Shown here: in pieces, positions 1 through 8,346 of the stretch
How the letters are laid out: each line of letters opens with the position of its first letter
How positions within the stretch are numbered: position 1 is the stretch's first letter
Origin: Flavobacterium reichenbachii
GTDB lineage: Bacteria; Bacteroidota; Bacteroidia; Flavobacteriales; Flavobacteriaceae
Length of the DNA: 64,000 bases
Assembly (NCBI RefSeq): GCF_002217435.1
Contig: NZ_MUHF01000003.1
Coordinates: forward strand, 346,310 to 410,309
Direction of reading: 5' to 3'
Notes under the pieces: generated by a model
Told to the model about the DNA's origin: nothing
Database searches by the model: none
What the model saw: the letters and a program-made list of their open reading frames with translations, nothing else
Made by a program: the position numbers and the translations under genes

Positions 1-1
1 T

Positions 2-571
2 CTAAAATCGACAGCTGCGTATAGTTTTTATCCAGGCAAGAATCTGGGTTGTCTGGGCGATGGCGGGGCTGTTACCACAAATGACGAAGCCTTGGCAAAA
101 GTACTTTATTCGCTTCGGAATTATGGTTCTGAACAAAAATATCATAACGAATATATTGGAGTAAATTCCAGATTAGATGAACTTCAGGCTTCCTTTTTAA
201 ATTTAAAACTTCCCAATTTAGACGATGATAATCAAAAACGTCGAAACATTGCAAAACGCTATTTATCAGAAATTAAAAATGACAAAATAAAACTTCCGTT
301 TTGGGATTTATCAGAGAATCATGTGTTTCATTTATTTGTCATTAGAACAGAAAACAGACAAGCCTTGCAGGATTACTTATTAAAAAATAAGATACAAACC
401 GTAATTCATTATCCGATTCCGCCCCACAAACAAAAAGCTTTTTCTGCCTATAATAATCTCTCGTTTCCAATTACAGAAAAGATTCATAATGAGGTTTTAA
501 GCCTGCCGATAAGTCCTGTTTTAACAATGGAAAAAGTCAGTATCATTATCGAAATTTTAAATCAATATTAA
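2..571 (+). CDS. DegT/DnrJ/EryC1 family sugar aminotransferase, FdtB-like (5' truncated by window)
   Basis: C-terminal ~189 residues of a PLP-dependent sugar aminotransferase that would transfer an amino group to a dTDP-3-keto-6-deoxyhexose. The frame is open from base 2. It shows the PLP-lysine block [13 protein letters not shown] (residues about 15-27 of the visible part) and the family C-terminal pattern HLFVIR...[10 protein letters not shown]. Full-length members have roughly 365 residues, so about half is missing upstream. A TTG inside the frame at base 92 is not the start. Wzx follows after one base, so the two are probably one transcript. FdtA, the likely partner that makes the 3-keto substrate, is encoded at 5217-5624. 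The family is certain; whether the product is Fuc3N or Qui3N cannot be decided here. Confidence 0.88.
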   Translation, partial: LKSTAAYSFYPGKNLGCLGDGGAVTTNDEALAKVLYSLRNYGSEQKYHNEYIGVNSRLDELQASFLNLKLPNLDDDNQKRRNIAKRYLSEIKNDKIKLPFWDLSENHVFHLFVIRTENRQALQDYLLKNKIQTVIHYPIPPHKQKAFSAYNNLSFPITEKIHNEVLSLPISPVLTMEKVSIIIEILNQY

Positions 572-572
572 T

Positions 573-1847
573 TTGAATTTCCTTAAAAAAATAATCCAAA
601 CGACTTTGTTTAAGATTACTTCTTTAAACAGTTTCAGTGTAGGCTTAAAAATCGGAATAGGATTAATTACTTCAAAGATATTAGCCGTTTTTGTTGGTCC
701 GGGCGGTATGGCTTTGGTTGGAAATCTACGTAATTTTTTAACTTCATTAGAGAGTATTTCTACTTTAGGTTTTCAAAACGGGATTGTAAAATACACTGCA
801 GAAAATGAAAAAAATAAAGAAGCACTTCAAAAAATAATCGCTACAATTTTTATCAGTTTAATGCTGATAAGCCTTGTTTTAAGCGTTTTCTTATTCTTTT
901 TTGCTTCCTATTGGAACCAAGCAGTCTTTGGTTCTGGTTTTGAATATGCTTTAGTTTTCAAAGTACTTGCTCTTGCTTTGCCGTGGTACGCCGTTTCCAT
1001 TTTTTTGATAGCCGTAATCAATGGTTTGGGGAAATTTCAAAAAGTAATCTGGATAAACATTATCGGCAATATTATAGGTTTAGTATCTTCAGTTTGTATG
1101 ATCTTGCAGTTTAGAACTTTAGGAGCTCTATTGGCAATTGTAATTACACCCGCACTGTTGTTTTTTGTAACCTTTTATTTTGTTCATAAAGAGATTAAGT
1201 TTTTAGAAACAATCAAATTAGGTTTATTTGATTTTAAGATCTTAAAAAACCTTTCTTCTTATTCTTTAATGGCTTTAGCTTCGTCTGTTTTTGGACCTTT
1301 TGTTTTCTTAGCAATACGAACTCATATTATTCAGAATCTCGGAATAGAAGAGGCAGGGTATTGGGAAACAATGACTCGTATTTCGTCTTATTATCTATTG
1401 TTTGTAAGCACAATTCTAACCGTTTATTTTTTGCCTAAATTATCAAAAGCAAAAGATAATCTGGAAACAAAAAGTATTTTTTGGCAGTTCTACAAATCAA
1501 TTCTGCCTGTTTTTATTTTTATAGTAATACTGATTTATTTTACTCGGTTTTTTATTATTGAGATCTTATTTAGTAAAGCATTTTTGCCTGTAACTTCTTT
1601 GTTTTTCTGGCAGTTATTGGGAGATGTTTTTAAGGTTTGCGCCTTGATTTTAGGTTTTCAGTTTTTTGCAAAAAAAATGACTGCCGCTTTTATAATTACA
1701 GAAATTCTTTCGCTGTGCTTTTTATATTGTGCCAGTTTATATTTTATCCGTTTTTTTGCAATAGAAGGCGTTGTAATGGCACAGGCTCTTGAAAATTTTG
1801 TTTATTTTATAGTTCTTGCCGTATATTTTAGAAAAAGTTTGATATAA
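573..1847 (+). CDS. O-antigen flippase (Wzx-like, polysaccharide biosynthesis/MOP family)
   Basis: 424-residue integral membrane protein with about 12 hydrophobic segments and the MOP-type N-terminus (FSVGLKIGIGLITSKILAVFVGPGGMALVGNL). Family members flip lipid-linked oligosaccharide repeat units across the inner membrane. The start is a TTG one base after the aminotransferase stop; the frame upstream contains no ATG back to the stop at 558-560, and the next Met would remove the first membrane helix. It sits among sugar-nucleotide and glycosyltransferase genes, as Wzx normally does. No Wzy polymerase could be named in the window. Confidence 0.82.
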   Translation: MNFLKKIIQTTLFKITSLNSFSVGLKIGIGLITSKILAVFVGPGGMALVGNLRNFLTSLESISTLGFQNGIVKYTAENEKNKEALQKIIATIFISLMLISLVLSVFLFFFASYWNQAVFGSGFEYALVFKVLALALPWYAVSIFLIAVINGLGKFQKVIWINIIGNIIGLVSSVCMILQFRTLGALLAIVITPALLFFVTFYFVHKEIKFLETIKLGLFDFKILKNLSSYSLMALASSVFGPFVFLAIRTHIIQNLGIEEAGYWETMTRISSYYLLFVSTILTVYFLPKLSKAKDNLETKSIFWQFYKSILPVFIFIVILIYFTRFFIIEILFSKAFLPVTSLFFWQLLGDVFKVCALILGFQFFAKKMTAAFIITEILSLCFLYCASLYFIRFFAIEGVVMAQALENFVYFIVLAVYFRKSLI

Positions 1848-1858
1848 AATTTTAAAAA

Positions 1859-3211
1859 ATGAATCAAAACAGTAATTCTATAAATAAGATCTTCAATTCA
1901 TTTTTTACTAAAGAAATTAGAATTTTAATTGGGTTAGGATTGCTTTTTCGTGCTTTATTATCAGTTCTGTATTTTCATGTAACTATCTTTCCGGATTCTG
2001 AGGGATATTTGTTTTTAGCAAAAAAAATATCCGAATTTAATCTGGATTTTTATAACGGAGAAAGAAGCCTGGGTTATCCCTTATTTATTTCATTGGCTTT
2101 TAATTCTGTTGTTGTAACGGTTGTATATCAGGTGTTTTTAGGTATTATCACGTCAGTATATTGGTATAAAACAATTTTGAATTTTAATTTTAGTTCAAAA
2201 AAAGCTTTATGTCTTACACTCTTTCTTCAAAGTTTTTTGCAGATTCATTTTTACGAAAGAATAATATTAGTAGAATCGCTCACACTCTTTTTTGTGTCTC
2301 TTTTATTCTATTATTTATCATCAGATTATTTAGAAAGCAAAAACATAAAAAAAGATTTAGCAGTAGGATTTGTGCTTGGGATTTTGGTATTGATAAAACC
2401 TTTTTATGCTTTTATTCCTTTTGTTATATACGGTTTGAGCGTGATTAAAAATTTTAGGTTTTCAAAATTTATAAGCTCTAAAATAATCATTTTGATTTTT
2501 CCTCTTCTGGCTTATTTTGGCTGGTCTTATGTCAATAAAGTAAATACGGGATATTTTGTTTCCACTACTTTTTTTGGACTTAATCTATCTCAAAACTGTG
2601 TTTATTTTGCCGAAAAAACAACTCAGGAATACCATTGGATTGGTTCTGTATATGCAAAAACCAGAGAGAATATTATTGTTCAAAATAAAAAGTTGCAGCC
2701 AGAAAACAGAAAAGAGGAAGCGATGACCATCTGGGATGCTCAAAATGAATTAATAAAAAAAACAGACCATAATTTTCCTAAACTGTCTGCAGTTTTAGGC
2801 CGTTATGCAATAGCGACAATTAAAAAAAATCCGTTGGAATACGCAAAACAAGTAGTTTTGAGATCGTGGTTTGATTTCTGGAAACCCAAATTGTATTGGA
2901 ATTATAACAACTTTTCTTTTCCATTTGTCAATAAAATATTTTTAGGAATTTGGTATTTACAGACGCTGCTAATCTGGTTTTTCAAGCTTTCGTTTGTATT
3001 TTTAATTCCTTATTATTTGATACAATTCTTTAAGAATCGCATAATCTCAAAAGAGGTGGTATTTATAACCATTATTTTTGCAGTTTCTGTGCTTCAGGCA
3101 CTCGTGACATATGGAGGCAATGCCAGATTTAGTTTCCCTTTTGAGTACATTATGATGCTGGTTGTTATTTTATTTATAAAAGAGAACTTCAATAAAAAGA
3201 AAGCACTTTAA
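1859..3211 (+). CDS. multi-pass membrane protein, probable GT-C fold glycosyltransferase
   Basis: 450 residues with about ten membrane segments. Near the N-terminus, after the first helix, is PDSEGYLFLAKKI, which resembles the acidic first-loop motif of GT39/ArnT-type GT-C glycosyltransferases, followed by RSLGYPLFISL, also typical of that group. A soluble loop (residues about 240-330) separates the two membrane halves. It starts 11 bases after wzx and is probably co-transcribed. Likely role: transfer of a sugar from a lipid-phosphate donor. A Wzy-like polymerase is the alternative. The family assignment rests on motif and topology only. Confidence 0.55.
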   Translation: MNQNSNSINKIFNSFFTKEIRILIGLGLLFRALLSVLYFHVTIFPDSEGYLFLAKKISEFNLDFYNGERSLGYPLFISLAFNSVVVTVVYQVFLGIITSVYWYKTILNFNFSSKKALCLTLFLQSFLQIHFYERIILVESLTLFFVSLLFYYLSSDYLESKNIKKDLAVGFVLGILVLIKPFYAFIPFVIYGLSVIKNFRFSKFISSKIIILIFPLLAYFGWSYVNKVNTGYFVSTTFFGLNLSQNCVYFAEKTTQEYHWIGSVYAKTRENIIVQNKKLQPENRKEEAMTIWDAQNELIKKTDHNFPKLSAVLGRYAIATIKKNPLEYAKQVVLRSWFDFWKPKLYWNYNNFSFPFVNKIFLGIWYLQTLLIWFFKLSFVFLIPYYLIQFFKNRIISKEVVFITIIFAVSVLQALVTYGGNARFSFPFEYIMMLVVILFIKENFNKKKAL

Positions 3212-3217
3212 ATTCTT

Positions 3218-4348
3218 TTAGTTTTCATTCCAGGTATTCAAATATTGTTGTGCGATTTGAATATAATGATGTTCTTTTTCTATAAAATCTCGCGCTCTTT
3301 TTCCTATTGTGATAATCTCTTCAGGATTTTCAATTAGAAATGATAATTCAGTTACCAAATAATCCACATCTGGTAAGGCATTAATGCATACTTTTTCCGT
3401 TAAATTATAGTAATCCATAAATTCCTTTTCCGCTCCTGTAAAAACAACTTTTCCTTTGCTCATAGCTTCCAGTGCATTGTAACCTTGATCATAACCATAA
3501 ACCTGATCCAGAATAATATGAGCGCTGTTATAAAGTTGGACATATTTCTGGTAAGGAAGACTTTTACTTATTATGATTTCTACCTTATCAGTATATTTTT
3601 GGTTTATAATTTCTAATGCTTTTTCAAAATATATTGTTCCTTTTTTTGTAAAACTGCTTTCATTTATTCCAAGAAAAATAATCACTTTTTCTAAAATAAT
3701 TAAAGGTTCAAAAGCAATTTTATCGGTGTTTACAGGGTTTGGAATTAGTTTACACTGCGGAAGCGGAATTTTATAATCTAAATCAGAAACAATGGTCTGG
3801 CACACATTTGAATTTATAAAATCGTACAAATCCCTATAATTTTTTTGAGTATATTTTAAAGAAAAAGAATAAGAAGATTTTAATTTTTCGTTCTCAAGAA
3901 GCGGTGTCAAAATAGAATACTTCATTTCGTTTTTTAACAGGAAATCAATAATCGGCGTGTCTTCTCCGCATACTAAAAGGAAACTTTTTTTATTATTTTT
4001 AAAAATCTTTTTCAATAAATATTTAGAGAAAAAAGGGTACGTTTCAACAGCATTAGAATTGATTAATTGCACAATATCATAGTTCTTGAGTTTGGGTAAA
4101 TAAAACCAAAATCGGATTCCCTTTTCTGCTGTTTGCAAATCGGTTCTAAAAATTTTAAAGAAGACTTTATTAAAAAAAAGCAACAGTCTAGTTGAGGTAA
4201 TAAACCTAGGAAAGGTGGAGTAATCAACAGGAAACTGCTTAAAACTATCGCCCGTTCCTATAATCTTTACGTCGTGTTTTAGTGCTTCTAATCCTTCTTT
4301 TAAAGAATTATGCAGCCGGCTGTATTCTCCAATTAAGAGGATTTTCAT
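3218..4348 (-). CDS. glycosyltransferase family 4 (GT-B fold)
   Basis: About 376 residues starting MKILLIGEYS, the usual N-terminal beta strand of GT-B enzymes. The C-terminal half has the donor-binding pattern GYNALEAMSKGKVVFTG, an ExnE-like element of GT4, and ends in a typical helical tail. An upstream ATG at 4364-4366 would add six residues (MFLLRK); the inner ATG fits the family better. It is convergent with the preceding membrane protein (6-base gap) and divergent from the GT2 gene at 4393. Role: addition of a sugar to the surface polysaccharide repeat unit; donor and acceptor unknown. Confidence 0.8.
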   Translation of the reverse strand: MKILLIGEYSRLHNSLKEGLEALKHDVKIIGTGDSFKQFPVDYSTFPRFITSTRLLLFFNKVFFKIFRTDLQTAEKGIRFWFYLPKLKNYDIVQLINSNAVETYPFFSKYLLKKIFKNNKKSFLLVCGEDTPIIDFLLKNEMKYSILTPLLENEKLKSSYSFSLKYTQKNYRDLYDFINSNVCQTIVSDLDYKIPLPQCKLIPNPVNTDKIAFEPLIILEKVIIFLGINESSFTKKGTIYFEKALEIINQKYTDKVEIIISKSLPYQKYVQLYNSAHIILDQVYGYDQGYNALEAMSKGKVVFTGAEKEFMDYYNLTEKVCINALPDVDYLVTELSFLIENPEEIITIGKRARDFIEKEHHYIQIAQQYLNTWNEN

Positions 4349-4367
4349 TTTTCTTAATAAAAACATT

Positions 4368-4385
4368 TATATTTACGTAAATATA
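4368..4385. promoter_or_regulatory. 18-bp perfect palindrome between divergent glycosyltransferase genes
   Basis: TATATTTACGTAAATATA is perfectly self-complementary and lies in the ~44-base gap between the GT4 start (4348, minus) and the GT2 start (4393, plus). Its position in a divergent promoter region suggests an operator or a shared promoter element. AT-rich palindromes also arise by chance in DNA of this composition. Confidence 0.35.
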
Positions 4386-4392
4386 GATTAAA

Positions 4393-5220
4393 ATGGCAAA
4401 TGTTTTTTCGGAAAATGATCTGGAAATTTTGATTGCGACTAAAGACAGGAGCAATTTAGACTTTTTGACGAAGATGTTTCCGTCAGAACATTTTTCGAAT
4501 TTTAATTTATTGATTATAAACCAATCAGAAATTTTGGTTTTACATTCAGAATATCCAACTGTCCGGGTTATAAATGCTGCGGAAATCGGTTTGTCCAAAA
4601 GCAGGAATAAGGCAGTAAAAAATGCTGTAAAAAAGATCTGCCTGATCACCGATGACGATGTTGTGTTTATTCCTAATTTTCAGAAAGATATCGTCGAAGC
4701 TTTTTCAGAACTTACAGAAGCTTCTGTAATTACTTTCAATCATATTCGATTTGGAAATTCCCAGCCCGAAAAGAAAGAAATTCAATCCTATAAACATTCT
4801 TTAAAATCAATTTGGAAGGTAAGCTCTATAGAAATTGCTTTTAAATTGGAAGAAATTAAAAAGCATCAGATTTATTTTGACGAATGGTTTGGTTTAGGTT
4901 CGTTTTTTGAAACTGCTGAAGAATTTTTATTTCTCAAAACTGCTTTAAAACACAGATTAAAGATGTATTACAGTCCGAAAATTATTGTTTCACATCCCGA
5001 AATATCTTCTGGAAGAAACGAAGGTTCACACCAATTAATCTTTGCCAGATCTGCATTATTTTACAAAATAAAAGGCAAATATGCCTACTTATGGCTTCTG
5101 AAATACTTGCTTTTTTTATACAGAAACGATCATATAAGCAAATCGGGTTTTAAGGAAAAATATAAAATAGGTTTATCTGGTATTTACAAATATCAAGAAT
5201 TAGCACAGAAAAATTTATGA
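4393..5220 (+). CDS. glycosyltransferase family 2 (GT-A fold)
   Basis: 275 residues. Reads as a GT-A enzyme: LEILIATKDR at residues 10-19, LSKSRNKAV at about 68-76, and the metal/nucleotide-binding acidic cluster LITDDDVVF at 84-92 (DXD-type). It overlaps fdtA by four bases (ATGA), so the two genes are translationally coupled. This suggests it may add the 3-amino-deoxy sugar made by FdtA/FdtB, which is an inference from position only. Confidence 0.82.
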   Translation: MANVFSENDLEILIATKDRSNLDFLTKMFPSEHFSNFNLLIINQSEILVLHSEYPTVRVINAAEIGLSKSRNKAVKNAVKKICLITDDDVVFIPNFQKDIVEAFSELTEASVITFNHIRFGNSQPEKKEIQSYKHSLKSIWKVSSIEIAFKLEEIKKHQIYFDEWFGLGSFFETAEEFLFLKTALKHRLKMYYSPKIIVSHPEISSGRNEGSHQLIFARSALFYKIKGKYAYLWLLKYLLFLYRNDHISKSGFKEKYKIGLSGIYKYQELAQKNL

Positions 5221-5624
5221 CAACAATCGCTGATGTTCAATTGATTGAAATTCCCAAAATTCAGGATCGAAGAGGGAATCTTTCTGTAATTCAGGGAGAA
5301 ACTATTCCGTTTGTGTCCAAAAGAGTGTATTATTTGTATGATGTTCCCAGCGGCAGTAAAAGGGGAGGGCACGCGCATAAAGAACAGCAGGCATTTTTGA
5401 TTGCTTTAAGCGGCAGTTTTGATGTTGTGCTAAAAGACGGCAGACAAATAAAAACAGTAACACTCAATAAGCCCAATATTGGTCTGCTTATTGTTCCCGG
5501 CATTTGGCGTGAACTGCAGAATTTTTCTTCAGGTTCTGTCTGTCTGGTATTGTCTTCGGATGAATTTAATGAGGAAGATTATATTCGGGAATATAAAAAA
5601 TTCAAATTATTTAAAAACAGCTGA
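5217..5624 (+). CDS. fdtA: dTDP-4-keto-6-deoxyglucose 3,4-ketoisomerase (FdtA/QdtA, WxcM-like cupin)
   Basis: 135-residue single cupin domain. DRRGNLSV (17-24), RVYYLYDVP (36-44) and RGGHAHKEQQAFL (49-61), with His52 and His54 as probable catalytic or acid-base residues, are diagnostic of the FdtA/QdtA group, which converts dTDP-4-keto-6-deoxyglucose to a 3-keto isomer for amination by FdtB-type enzymes. Start overlaps the upstream GT2 stop (ATGA). Its partner aminotransferase lies 4.6 kb upstream. The 3' end overlaps the convergent GT2 gene by 18 bases. FdtA versus QdtA stereochemistry is not resolved. Confidence 0.85.
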   Translation: MTTIADVQLIEIPKIQDRRGNLSVIQGETIPFVSKRVYYLYDVPSGSKRGGHAHKEQQAFLIALSGSFDVVLKDGRQIKTVTLNKPNIGLLIVPGIWRELQNFSSGSVCLVLSSDEFNEEDYIREYKKFKLFKNS

Positions 5625-6536
5625 TACCAAACCTAAATCTGCTAATCTGGTTTTAAACGAAATTAGAATTTTTAATAAAGCGGAAGGAAGTCTTAAAAGT
5701 ATTTTCTTTTTAAGACTCAAATTGTTCAGATCAATATCCTTATAATACATTTTGAATTGTTCATTTTCTTCGGCAATTTTGCTTTTTACGGCTAATGAAA
5801 AGCGATTTAAATCTAAGAATTTTTTCAACTCTGCATTTGATTTTTCTGCTTCGTTAAATTTAGAAAAATCCATTTTTTCATGAATAAGTTTTGTGTTTTT
5901 AGAAAGACTTTTAGAGTCGTAAACGTAACGCGCTAAAATTTTCCAGATAAACACAACAGGATATTTAAGCCCGATTCTAATCCATAAATCAGTGTCTTGT
6001 CCGCTTTTTATTTTAGTATCAAAATTTCCAATTTCGCTAAAAATAGTTGTGTGAAATACGGCGCAGGAAGTCCATATCGCACTCTCTTTCAGGCTTGCCT
6101 TAAAGTAATTTACAATTTGAGATTCTGGATCAGATTTTATAATAGAATACTGTGCCGGAATTGTTTTTTTTGAAGTTTCAAACTCAATTGCACCAGCAAA
6201 AACTTTCTGTTCCGGAAAGCGTTTGATGTTTTGCAGCATCGCCTCTAAAAATATCGGCCGCCAATAATCGTCTGCATCCAGAAAGGTAATATAAGATGCG
6301 CTTGCTTTTGTAATTCCGTAATTTCTGGCTGCAGAAACACCATTATTTTCTGTGCTGAAATAACTAATCCTTAAATCCTCAAACTGCAGTATTTTTTCTT
6401 CACTTTTGTCTGTAGATCCGTCGTTTATTACAATGATTTCAAAATCGCCAAAAGTTTGCTCCAAAACACTTTGTATCGTGTTTTTGATGAAATTCTCTTT
6501 GTTGTACAGCGGAATTATAATTGAAAAAAAAGCCAT
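5607..6536 (-). CDS. glycosyltransferase family 2
   Basis: 309 residues with a full GT-A N-terminal domain: SIIIPLYNKENFI (5-17), VINDGSTDKS (36-45), NNGVSAARNYGI (64-75) and the DXD motif FLDADDYW (85-92). The C-terminal ~200 residues are the variable acceptor domain, without a membrane helix. Its ATG follows directly on the stop of the neighbouring GT2 gene (zero spacing), so the two are coupled. Role: sugar transfer onto the surface polysaccharide; specificity unknown. Confidence 0.87.
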   Translation of the reverse strand: MAFFSIIIPLYNKENFIKNTIQSVLEQTFGDFEIIVINDGSTDKSEEKILQFEDLRISYFSTENNGVSAARNYGITKASASYITFLDADDYWRPIFLEAMLQNIKRFPEQKVFAGAIEFETSKKTIPAQYSIIKSDPESQIVNYFKASLKESAIWTSCAVFHTTIFSEIGNFDTKIKSGQDTDLWIRIGLKYPVVFIWKILARYVYDSKSLSKNTKLIHEKMDFSKFNEAEKSNAELKKFLDLNRFSLAVKSKIAEENEQFKMYYKDIDLNNLSLKKKILLRLPSALLKILISFKTRLADLGLVSAVFK

Positions 6537-7424
6537 TTATTTTGTTTTTAAAGAGCAGTAAAAGCCCAATTTATAAAGGTCAAATAAAAGTAATGATGGT
6601 TTTTCTGAAAGTAAATTTTGTTCAATCCTTGATGCCGTCTTTTTAAACAAAAAAGCAAATGCAGTGGTAAGTTTAAGTGTTTTTAAACGAACAAACAACG
6701 CTATAATTTTACTATTGTCTTTTGTTATTTTTTTTGAATCATAAAGAAAAGAAAGATTCTCTAGTGCTGTTTTTGTTTTGTTTAGAAATACAGCACCCGT
6801 TTCTAAATTAAGATGATAAACAGGATTTTCCAGGTGTGTAATTGGTATTTTTCCGGATTTTAAAACAGAAAAAAAAAGCATATCCTCGAAACCATATTTT
6901 ATAATTGTCTCATCAAAAGGAAAGCGGACAGCAATTTCTTTTTTTATCAATAAGTTCGATACAAATGCCGACTGAGCAGGATTTTTAATTCGGTCATCTA
7001 CCTTTAAGGCTTCTCTTTTTCGACCATAAATCCAGCGTAAAAGCTGTTCTTTTGGAGGTTTTATATCTTTATATAAAATTCCGCCGTAAGCAATTGTTGT
7101 GCCTTTTTGCAGTTCCTGAATGTATTTTGAAATGAAATCATAATGCACCGGAATTGTATCGGCATCTAGAAAAAGTACATTTTCGTAAGAAGCTTTTTGA
7201 ACTAATAAATTTCGAATATTGCTTCTTCCAACATTGTTTTTTAAACTACTGAAAGATACATTGTTAAGTTGATTTAGCTGCTGATTTTTAGTCAAAAACT
7301 CGTTTGACGCATCATCTAAACAGATAATTTCAAAAGAAATATCAGACTCCAGACATTGATTATAAAGTGTTTCAACTAAAGTAAAAACATTATAATTATA
7401 AACTGGAATAAGAATAGAAAGCAT
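6537..7424 (-). CDS. glycosyltransferase family 2
   Basis: 295 residues: LSILIPVYNYN (2-12), ICLDDAS (34-40), NNVGRSNIRNLL (63-74) and the acidic motif FLDADTIP (85-92). Its ATG shares a base with the ftsE stop (TAATG at 7422-7426), so it is translated right after ftsE, and its own stop abuts the next GT2 start. This ftsE-GT2-GT2 unit is transcribed against the fdtA group. Donor and acceptor cannot be read from the sequence. Confidence 0.85.
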   Translation of the reverse strand: MLSILIPVYNYNVFTLVETLYNQCLESDISFEIICLDDASNEFLTKNQQLNQLNNVSFSSLKNNVGRSNIRNLLVQKASYENVLFLDADTIPVHYDFISKYIQELQKGTTIAYGGILYKDIKPPKEQLLRWIYGRKREALKVDDRIKNPAQSAFVSNLLIKKEIAVRFPFDETIIKYGFEDMLFFSVLKSGKIPITHLENPVYHLNLETGAVFLNKTKTALENLSFLYDSKKITKDNSKIIALFVRLKTLKLTTAFAFLFKKTASRIEQNLLSEKPSLLLFDLYKLGFYCSLKTK

Positions 7425-8107
7425 TACACGCTTCTTTGCACCACTTCAAAAATTCTTTCGTCTTCACATTTTAATGTTTTAGACGGGAATTTCATCAATA
7501 AAGCATAATCGTGAGTTGCCATAATAATGGTTTTACCGTTAGCGTTGATTTTTTTCAATACTTCCAAAACTTCAGAACTTGTCTGCGGATCCAGGTTTCC
7601 TGTAGGTTCATCTGCAAGAATAAATTCTGGATCATTAAGAAGTGCTCTTGCAATCGCAACACGCTGCTGTTCTCCTCCAGAAAGCTGATGAGGCATTTTG
7701 TTTACAAAATCTTTCATCCCGACTTTGTCTAAAACTTCATCAATTTTATGCTCCATTGCATCTTTTTCATGCCATCCGGTAGCTCTTAATACAAAAAGCA
7801 TATTGTCTTTGATAGAACGATCAGGAAGTAATTTAAAGTCCTGAAACACAATCCCAATTTTACGTCTTAAAAACGGAATATCATTTTCTCTAATAGCAGC
7901 CAGATCAAATTCTACGATATGTCCTTCGCCTTCTGTTAAGGGTAAATCGGCGTATAAAGTTTTCATGAAGCTGCTTTTTCCAGAGCCTGTTTTTCCGATT
8001 ATGTATATAAATTCACCGTGTTTAACATCTAAATTTATGTGAGATAAAATTTTTCTTCCTTCTTGATATATAGTGACTTCTTTAAGAGATAGTACGGTTT
8101 GTGACAT
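7424..8107 (-). CDS. ftsE: cell division ATP-binding protein FtsE (ABC ATPase)
   Basis: 227-residue ABC ATPase. Walker A GKTGSGKS (38-45), Q-loop VFQD (Gln89), signature LSGGEQQ (142-148), Walker B FILADE (162-167) and the switch His199 in ATHD are all present. The spacing and the sequence [11 protein letters not shown] match FtsE, which with the membrane protein FtsX controls septal peptidoglycan hydrolysis. ftsX is not adjacent, as usual in Bacteroidota. Its stop overlaps the ATG of the following glycosyltransferase (TAATG), which ties a division gene to the polysaccharide locus. A lipoprotein-export (LolD-like) ATPase is a less likely alternative. Confidence 0.85.
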   Translation of the reverse strand: MSQTVLSLKEVTIYQEGRKILSHINLDVKHGEFIYIIGKTGSGKSSFMKTLYADLPLTEGEGHIVEFDLAAIRENDIPFLRRKIGIVFQDFKLLPDRSIKDNMLFVLRATGWHEKDAMEHKIDEVLDKVGMKDFVNKMPHQLSGGEQQRVAIARALLNDPEFILADEPTGNLDPQTSSEVLEVLKKINANGKTIIMATHDYALLMKFPSKTLKCEDERIFEVVQRSV

Positions 8108-8127
8108 AATAAAGTGATTAGAATGGT

Positions 8128-8157
8128 AAAAGTAATAAGATAACGGTTGGATTCAAA
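8128..8157 (-). promoter_or_regulatory. candidate promoter of ftsE
   Basis: On the minus strand a TTG (8155-8157) is followed after 19 bases by TACTTTTA (8128-8135), seven of eight matches to the Bacteroidota -7 box TAnnTTTG at the accepted spacing of 17-23. It lies 20 bases upstream of the ftsE ATG. Confidence 0.4.
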
Positions 8158-8319
8158 ATAAATTTCAATCAATTCTTAAGAAAAACTTTAAAAAAAACAA
8201 TTGCTTTTGAAAGTTTGAGAACCAATATTTTGAAGTTCATACGGCATTAAATAACAGCTTTTAAAATATTTGTTCATAATAAAACCTTAAAACAATTCGT
8301 TATAAACGTTATAAAATGA

Positions 8320-8327
8320 TAAATTTG
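8320..8327 (+). promoter_or_regulatory. candidate -7 box upstream of the TPR gene
   Basis: TAAATTTG matches the Bacteroidota -7 consensus TAnnTTTG and ends 19 bases before the ATG at 8347. No good -33 TTG was found at the expected distance, so support is partial. Confidence 0.4.
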
Positions 8328-8346
8328 AATACTAAACAAAATTAAA

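Noticed and set aside
92..571. TTG at base 92 as the start of the aminotransferase
   Set aside because: The frame is open to base 2 and the upstream part encodes the conserved PLP-lysine motif, so the gene is truncated by the window.
4308..4649. 113-codon minus-strand frame overlapping the GT4/GT2 start region
   Set aside because: Overlaps conserved GT2 motifs on the plus strand and shows no motif itself.
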